Of a stretch of DNA of 7,099 nt, positions 5,433 through 7,099 are shown piece after piece. The first letter of the stretch is position 1. Every line of letters starts with the position of its first letter. The notes beneath the pieces were generated by a model. It was not told the origin of the DNA, did no database searches, and saw only the letters and a list, made by a program, of their open reading frames with translations. Made by a program: the position numbers and the translations under genes. The stretch comes from DASYAN01 sp036501345 (GTDB lineage Bacteria; Chloroflexota; Ktedonobacteria; Ktedonobacterales; Ktedonobacteraceae), in the NCBI GenBank assembly GCA_036501345.1, contig DASYAN010000537.1, forward strand, positions 1-7,099, in the 5' to 3' direction.

Positions 5433-5600
5433 ATGATAGATAATTCAATGTGGACAAGTGTTCGAGTTATCAACAAGTTATGCACAGCAAAGCAGCACGG
5501 TGACACGGTAGGAGTGGTGTCAAAGGCTGCTTGTTGGATTGTAGCTAGGAGAATTGAAGACGTTGTGGACACGGAGAGAGAAACCCGTGCTTGGAAGTAA
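5433..5600 (+). CDS. Possible small protein of unknown function
   Basis: A 55-codon frame, MIDNSMWTSVRVINKLCTAK continuing to VVSKAACWIVARRIEDVV and ending RAWK. The amino-acid mix looks protein-like, with an amphipathic basic/acidic helix in the second half. There is no ribosome-binding site at either ATG (5433 or 5448), and the segment also contains DnaA-box-like sites, so the frame may be accidental. A different frame is open on the opposite strand. Function unknown. Confidence 0.22.
   Translation: MIDNSMWTSVRVINKLCTAKQHGDTVGVVSKAACWIVARRIEDVVDTERETRAWK
5449..5486. promoter_or_regulatory. Cluster of DnaA-box-like 9-mers
   Basis: TTGTCCACA (minus strand, 5449-5457) and TTATGCACA (plus strand, 5478-5486) both fit TTNTNCACA, with a one-off match, TTATCAACA, between them at 5467-5475. 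A T-rich stretch with GATCATGATAGATAATTCA lies just left. About one chance match per strand pair is expected in 7 kb, so two in 40 bp is suggestive only. With the ParA fragment nearby, a remnant replication origin is possible. No iterons were seen. Confidence 0.25.
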
Positions 5601-5609
5601 AACACGGGT
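5583..5609. repeat. 7-bp hairpin
   Basis: ACCCGTG (5583-5589) and CACGGGT (5603-5609) pair around a 13-nt loop that holds the stop codon of the small 5433-5600 frame. It has no T-run after it. Confidence 0.35.
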
Positions 5610-5618
5610 CTGGTGTAC

Positions 5619-5638
5619 AACTAATCGGCATTAGTTTT
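5619..5638 (+). terminator. Weak terminator-like hairpin
   Basis: AACTAAT (5619-5625) and ATTAGTT (5630-5636) form a 7-bp stem with a CGGC tetraloop, directly followed by TT to give a four-T run. The stem is AT-rich, so efficiency would be low. It lies 18 bp after the small 5433-5600 frame and would support that frame if real. Confidence 0.25.
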
Positions 5639-5701
5639 GCCTGAGTGGTGTGATAGTGGCGGCGGCTGTTTTTGTAATTGGAAACTTAGATTATCTGGGT
5701 T

Positions 5702-5872
5702 ATGAAATGGCCTCACAGCCTCTATGATCTACTACCCTTATTCAATCAATCTTCGGTGTCGCCGTGTCTTATAATCTTTTTAGCTGGTTTATTGGGATCT
5801 TGCAATTCGTCTAGTGATGGTTATTATTCTCCATCTGTGACTTTTGGGAGATTTTCGGGTGAAACAAAATAA
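5702..5872 (+). CDS. Possible very small lipoprotein
   Basis: A 56-codon frame: MKWPHSLYDLLPLF, then a hydrophobic stretch CLIIFLAGLLGSC followed by NSSSDGYYSP and a polar tail. The LLGS-C-N arrangement resembles a lipobox with cysteine at residue 34, and the Ser-rich sequence after it is typical of secreted lipoproteins. Against it: the n-region has only one Lys, the hydrophobic core is placed unusually late, there is no clear ribosome-binding site, and the mature part would be only about 23 residues. A shorter GTG start at residue 19 would put the cysteine at a more normal distance. The rest of 5641-5971 contains no gene I can support. Confidence 0.25.
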   Translation: MKWPHSLYDLLPLFNQSSVSPCLIIFLAGLLGSCNSSSDGYYSPSVTFGRFSGETK

Positions 5873-5971
5873 GATGAGGAGAATGCTTGTAGCATTTCAT
5901 TGCTTCCTATCGAGCCGAAGATATCAATAGATATACTTTGAATAGGTCGTCTCAAATTGGAGGCAAGAAAG

Positions 5972-6305
5972 ATGCTTGAGAGAGTCAAATCAGTTCCTAA
6001 GAAGACCTTAAAAGCGGCACTTTTGTCTGTTAAGTTTATAGGATAAAAAGTACATTGCTGATGAAGGGATCAAAACAGAAAAGTTCTATCGTGATAAAAA
6101 ACGGTACCTTAAGATAGAGGATGTAAAACGAATTGAAGATTTGATAGAGAACCCCTGGAAGCGAACAGTACCACCGGAACCGCAAATATCAGAAGCAGGA
6201 CCACCAGAAAACAACCCTGCAGCTGAAGAGCATCCATGGTACCTACCTGAGCAGAAAGAGGAAAGCGCATCTGCAGAGGGAAAGTCAGAACCGGAAGCGG
6301 CATAG
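5972..6305 (+). pseudogene. Small gene split by a +1 frameshift, function unknown
   Basis: The ATG at 5972 has a strong GGAGG (5959-5963) 8 nt upstream. The first frame reads MLERVKSVPKKTLKAALLSV and stops at TAA 6044-6046. The next frame (+1) is open from 6042 to the TAG at 6303-6305 and has no start codon of its own, yet continues sensibly: DKKYIADEGIKTEKFYRDKK, then RYLKIEDVKRIEDLIENPW. The join lies near the run GGATAAAAAG, so one lost or gained base explains it. The repaired protein would be about 110 residues: a basic helical N-terminal half resembling a small DNA-binding domain (YIADEGI-FYRDKKRYLKIEDV, loosely like MerR/excisionase helices) and an acidic Pro/Glu-rich tail. No family assigned. 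It sits 99 bp before hicA. Confidence 0.55.
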
Positions 6306-6309
6306 CCAA

Positions 6310-6352
6310 GGCTTGACGGCAGCACTCCGACGAAAGATAGCACCGTCAAGCC
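6310..6352. repeat. 10-bp inverted repeat upstream of hicA
   Basis: GGCTTGACGG (6310-6319) and CCGTCAAGCC (6343-6352) are perfectly complementary around 23 nt. It starts 4 bp after the stop of the frameshifted gene and ends 52 bp before hicA. It could be a terminator stem for the former (but no T-run follows) or an operator for hicAB. The left arm contains TTGACG, which could serve as a -35, though the matching -10 (GATAGC) is poor. Confidence 0.5.
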
Positions 6353-6380
6353 CAAACCATATGAAGAAATTATAGCATTG

Positions 6381-6389
6381 TGATACCAT
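6381..6389 (+). promoter_or_regulatory. Possible extended -10 promoter of hicAB
   Basis: TG-A-TACCAT has four of six -10 matches plus the upstream TG and lies 15 bp before the hicA ATG. No -35 is visible 17 nt upstream. It would leave a short leader that still includes the GAGG ribosome-binding site (6393-6396). Confidence 0.25.
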
Positions 6390-6404
6390 AAACGAGGGAA
6401 CGTA

Positions 6405-6611
6405 ATGCCACCAAAGATTAGGAAATTGAAGTCAGACCTTGGCAAAGCGGGATTTGTCTGGGAACCCGGCAAAGGCAGTCATACACATTGGTATTATCAG
6501 CATGACTACTCTATCTGGGTACAATTGTCTGGTAACGATGGTGCAGATGCAAAACACTATCAGATGAGGCAAGTCGAAGAAGCCATCAGAAAAGCAAAGG
6601 AGTCACAGTGA
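6405..6611 (+). CDS. hicA: HicA toxin (mRNA interferase)
   Basis: A 68-residue HicA-family toxin, normal length. HicA has a double-stranded-RNA-binding-like fold and cleaves mRNA in a translation-independent way, so free toxin halts growth. The N-terminus KIRKLKSDLGKAGFVWEPGK followed by GSHTHW (His26, the catalytic-type histidine) is the family signature, and the C-terminus (YQMRQVEEAIRKAKES) is the usual final helix. GAGG lies 8 nt before the ATG. The stop codon overlaps the hicB start (TGATG), so the two are translationally coupled, toxin first. All key residues appear intact. The pair follows a broken gene and precedes a broken parA, which fits a plasmid-addiction module surviving in decayed surroundings. 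Confidence 0.9.
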   Translation: MPPKIRKLKSDLGKAGFVWEPGKGSHTHWYYQHDYSIWVQLSGNDGADAKHYQMRQVEEAIRKAKESQ

Positions 6612-6820
6612 TGGAAGAATTGCACTATTCCATGATTATCGAATGGAGTGATGAAGATGATACCTATATTGTCACAGTACCTGAGATTCCAGGTTGCATG
6701 ACACATGGTGATACCTATGAAGAGGCTGTACAACAGGGAAGAGATGCTATTGAAACATGGGTAGAAGCATCGAAACGTCTAGGACGCCCCATACCGGAAC
6801 CAAAAAAGCACGCTGCTTAG
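6611..6820 (+). CDS. hicB: HicB antitoxin (short form)
   Basis: A 69-residue HicB-family antitoxin that binds and blocks HicA. The conserved core is visible: YSMIIEWSDEDDTYIVTVPE, then IPGCMTHGDTYEEAVQQGRD and AIETWVEASK, forming the partial RNase H-like fold. There is no C-terminal helix-turn-helix or ribbon-helix-helix domain, so it may not autoregulate by DNA binding unless the HicA-HicB complex does. The ATG (6611) has AAAGGAG (6596-6602) 8 nt upstream, inside hicA; a GTG at 6608 is a possible alternative. After the usual IPEP end the protein carries KKHAA, which lies where the parA-like frame begins, so this tail may be derived from the fusion junction. Confidence 0.88.
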   Translation: MEELHYSMIIEWSDEDDTYIVTVPEIPGCMTHGDTYEEAVQQGRDAIETWVEASKRLGRPIPEPKKHAA

Positions 6821-7099
6821 TAGACACCGATCCACAGGCAAGCCTCACAGAATATCTGTTGGCAGAAGAGACATATCTAGAGGAAACGACTGTCTATAAT
6901 GCTATTATGGACATGCAGCCGATTGCTCCAATAGAGATTAGAGAGAACTTGCATCTCCTAAATGCTCATGACCAGTTATTTGAAGCTGAGTACAGACTGA
7001 TATCAATGTCCAATCCCGATGGGCGTTTAAAAGTCGTACTGGAGATGTACAACTACGATTTTTGTGTGATCGACACACCTCCTAACCTTGGCCTTCTCA
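6805..7099 (+). pseudogene. parA: ParA-family partition ATPase lacking the Walker A region (runs off right edge)
   Basis: From about 6805 the frame reads KARCLVDTDPQASLTEYL, matching the Walker A' strand of ParA/Soj ATPases (normally ...VLLVDxDPQGSLT), and at 7048-7095 YDFCVIDTPPNLGLL, the Walker B region. The deviant Walker A motif (KGGVGKTT) and the first ~35 residues that should precede it are missing. The upstream sequence in this frame is hicB read out of frame. An ATG at 6757 is in frame but would add only hicB shadow residues. So the fragment cannot bind ATP in the usual way and is probably dead, although its reading frame is otherwise open to the window end. ParA partitions plasmids or chromosomes; the surroundings point to a plasmid-type copy. 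Confidence 0.8.

Noticed and set aside
5420..5620. 66-codon minus-strand frame
   Set aside because: Ser/Thr-rich without motifs or ribosome-binding site; the region is uncertain and the plus-strand frame looks slightly more protein-like.
6038..6050. Programmed frameshift at GGATAAAAAG
   Set aside because: The required shift is +1, whereas A-rich slippery runs of this type promote -1 shifts; no stimulating structure was seen. Mutation or sequencing error is simpler.
6086..6472. 128-codon minus-strand frame
   Set aside because: Opposite the frameshifted gene and the hicA start; Ser/Gly/Phe-rich shadow composition.
1..7099. CRISPR array, tRNA or rRNA genes
   Set aside because: No regularly spaced direct repeats of CRISPR size, no tRNA cloverleaf core and no rRNA-like segments were seen on either strand.

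Overview
The window looks like an accessory, repeat-rich stretch of a free-living bacterial genome of moderate GC content (by eye, mid-forties percent). Nothing in it fixes the taxon. The mix of an HD hydrolase and helicase pair, many short dispersed repeats, transposase relics, a HicAB module and a plasmid-type ParA fragment would fit Ktedonobacteria (Chloroflexota), but that is a tentative guess.

Left flank (1-936, minus strand): the first codons of a UvrD/PcrA-type helicase run off the left edge. Upstream of it is an intact HD-domain phosphohydrolase with its own promoter. This is the only part that looks like ordinary chromosome.

Repeat-rich middle (937-4180): two non-identical copies of a repeat pair, called A (73 bp) and B (about 40 bp), lie at 1076-1233 and 3155-3470. 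An unrecognised protein gene starts at or just after each B copy (1330-1932 and 3437-4180). Between them are a decayed transposase N-terminus on the minus strand (1962-2129) and a complete EamA/DMT-type membrane transporter (2211-3074), whose strong extended -10 sits so close to the ATG that its mRNA is probably leaderless. A third, inverted B copy at 3239-3268 makes a 224-bp inverted-repeat structure with the B copy at 3431-3470.

Transposon debris (4181-5640): a 235-bp non-coding element (4276-4510) has perfect 18-bp terminal inverted repeats and a 6-bp flanking direct repeat, and is probably a MITE. Next to it is a 5'-truncated ISAs1-family transposase on the minus strand (4602-5363). It is followed by a stretch with DnaA-box-like 9-mers, a possible small ORF and two hairpins.

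Plasmid-like right end (5641-7099): a possible tiny lipoprotein, a small gene split by a +1 frameshift, a complete hicA-hicB toxin-antitoxin pair, and a ParA ATPase fragment that lacks its Walker A region and joins directly to the 3' end of hicB. This reads as a decayed plasmid or integrated element whose toxin-antitoxin pair stayed intact. No CRISPR array, rRNA or tRNA was seen. The items most worth following are the A/B repeat family with its associated unknown genes, the MITE, and the hicB-parA junction.
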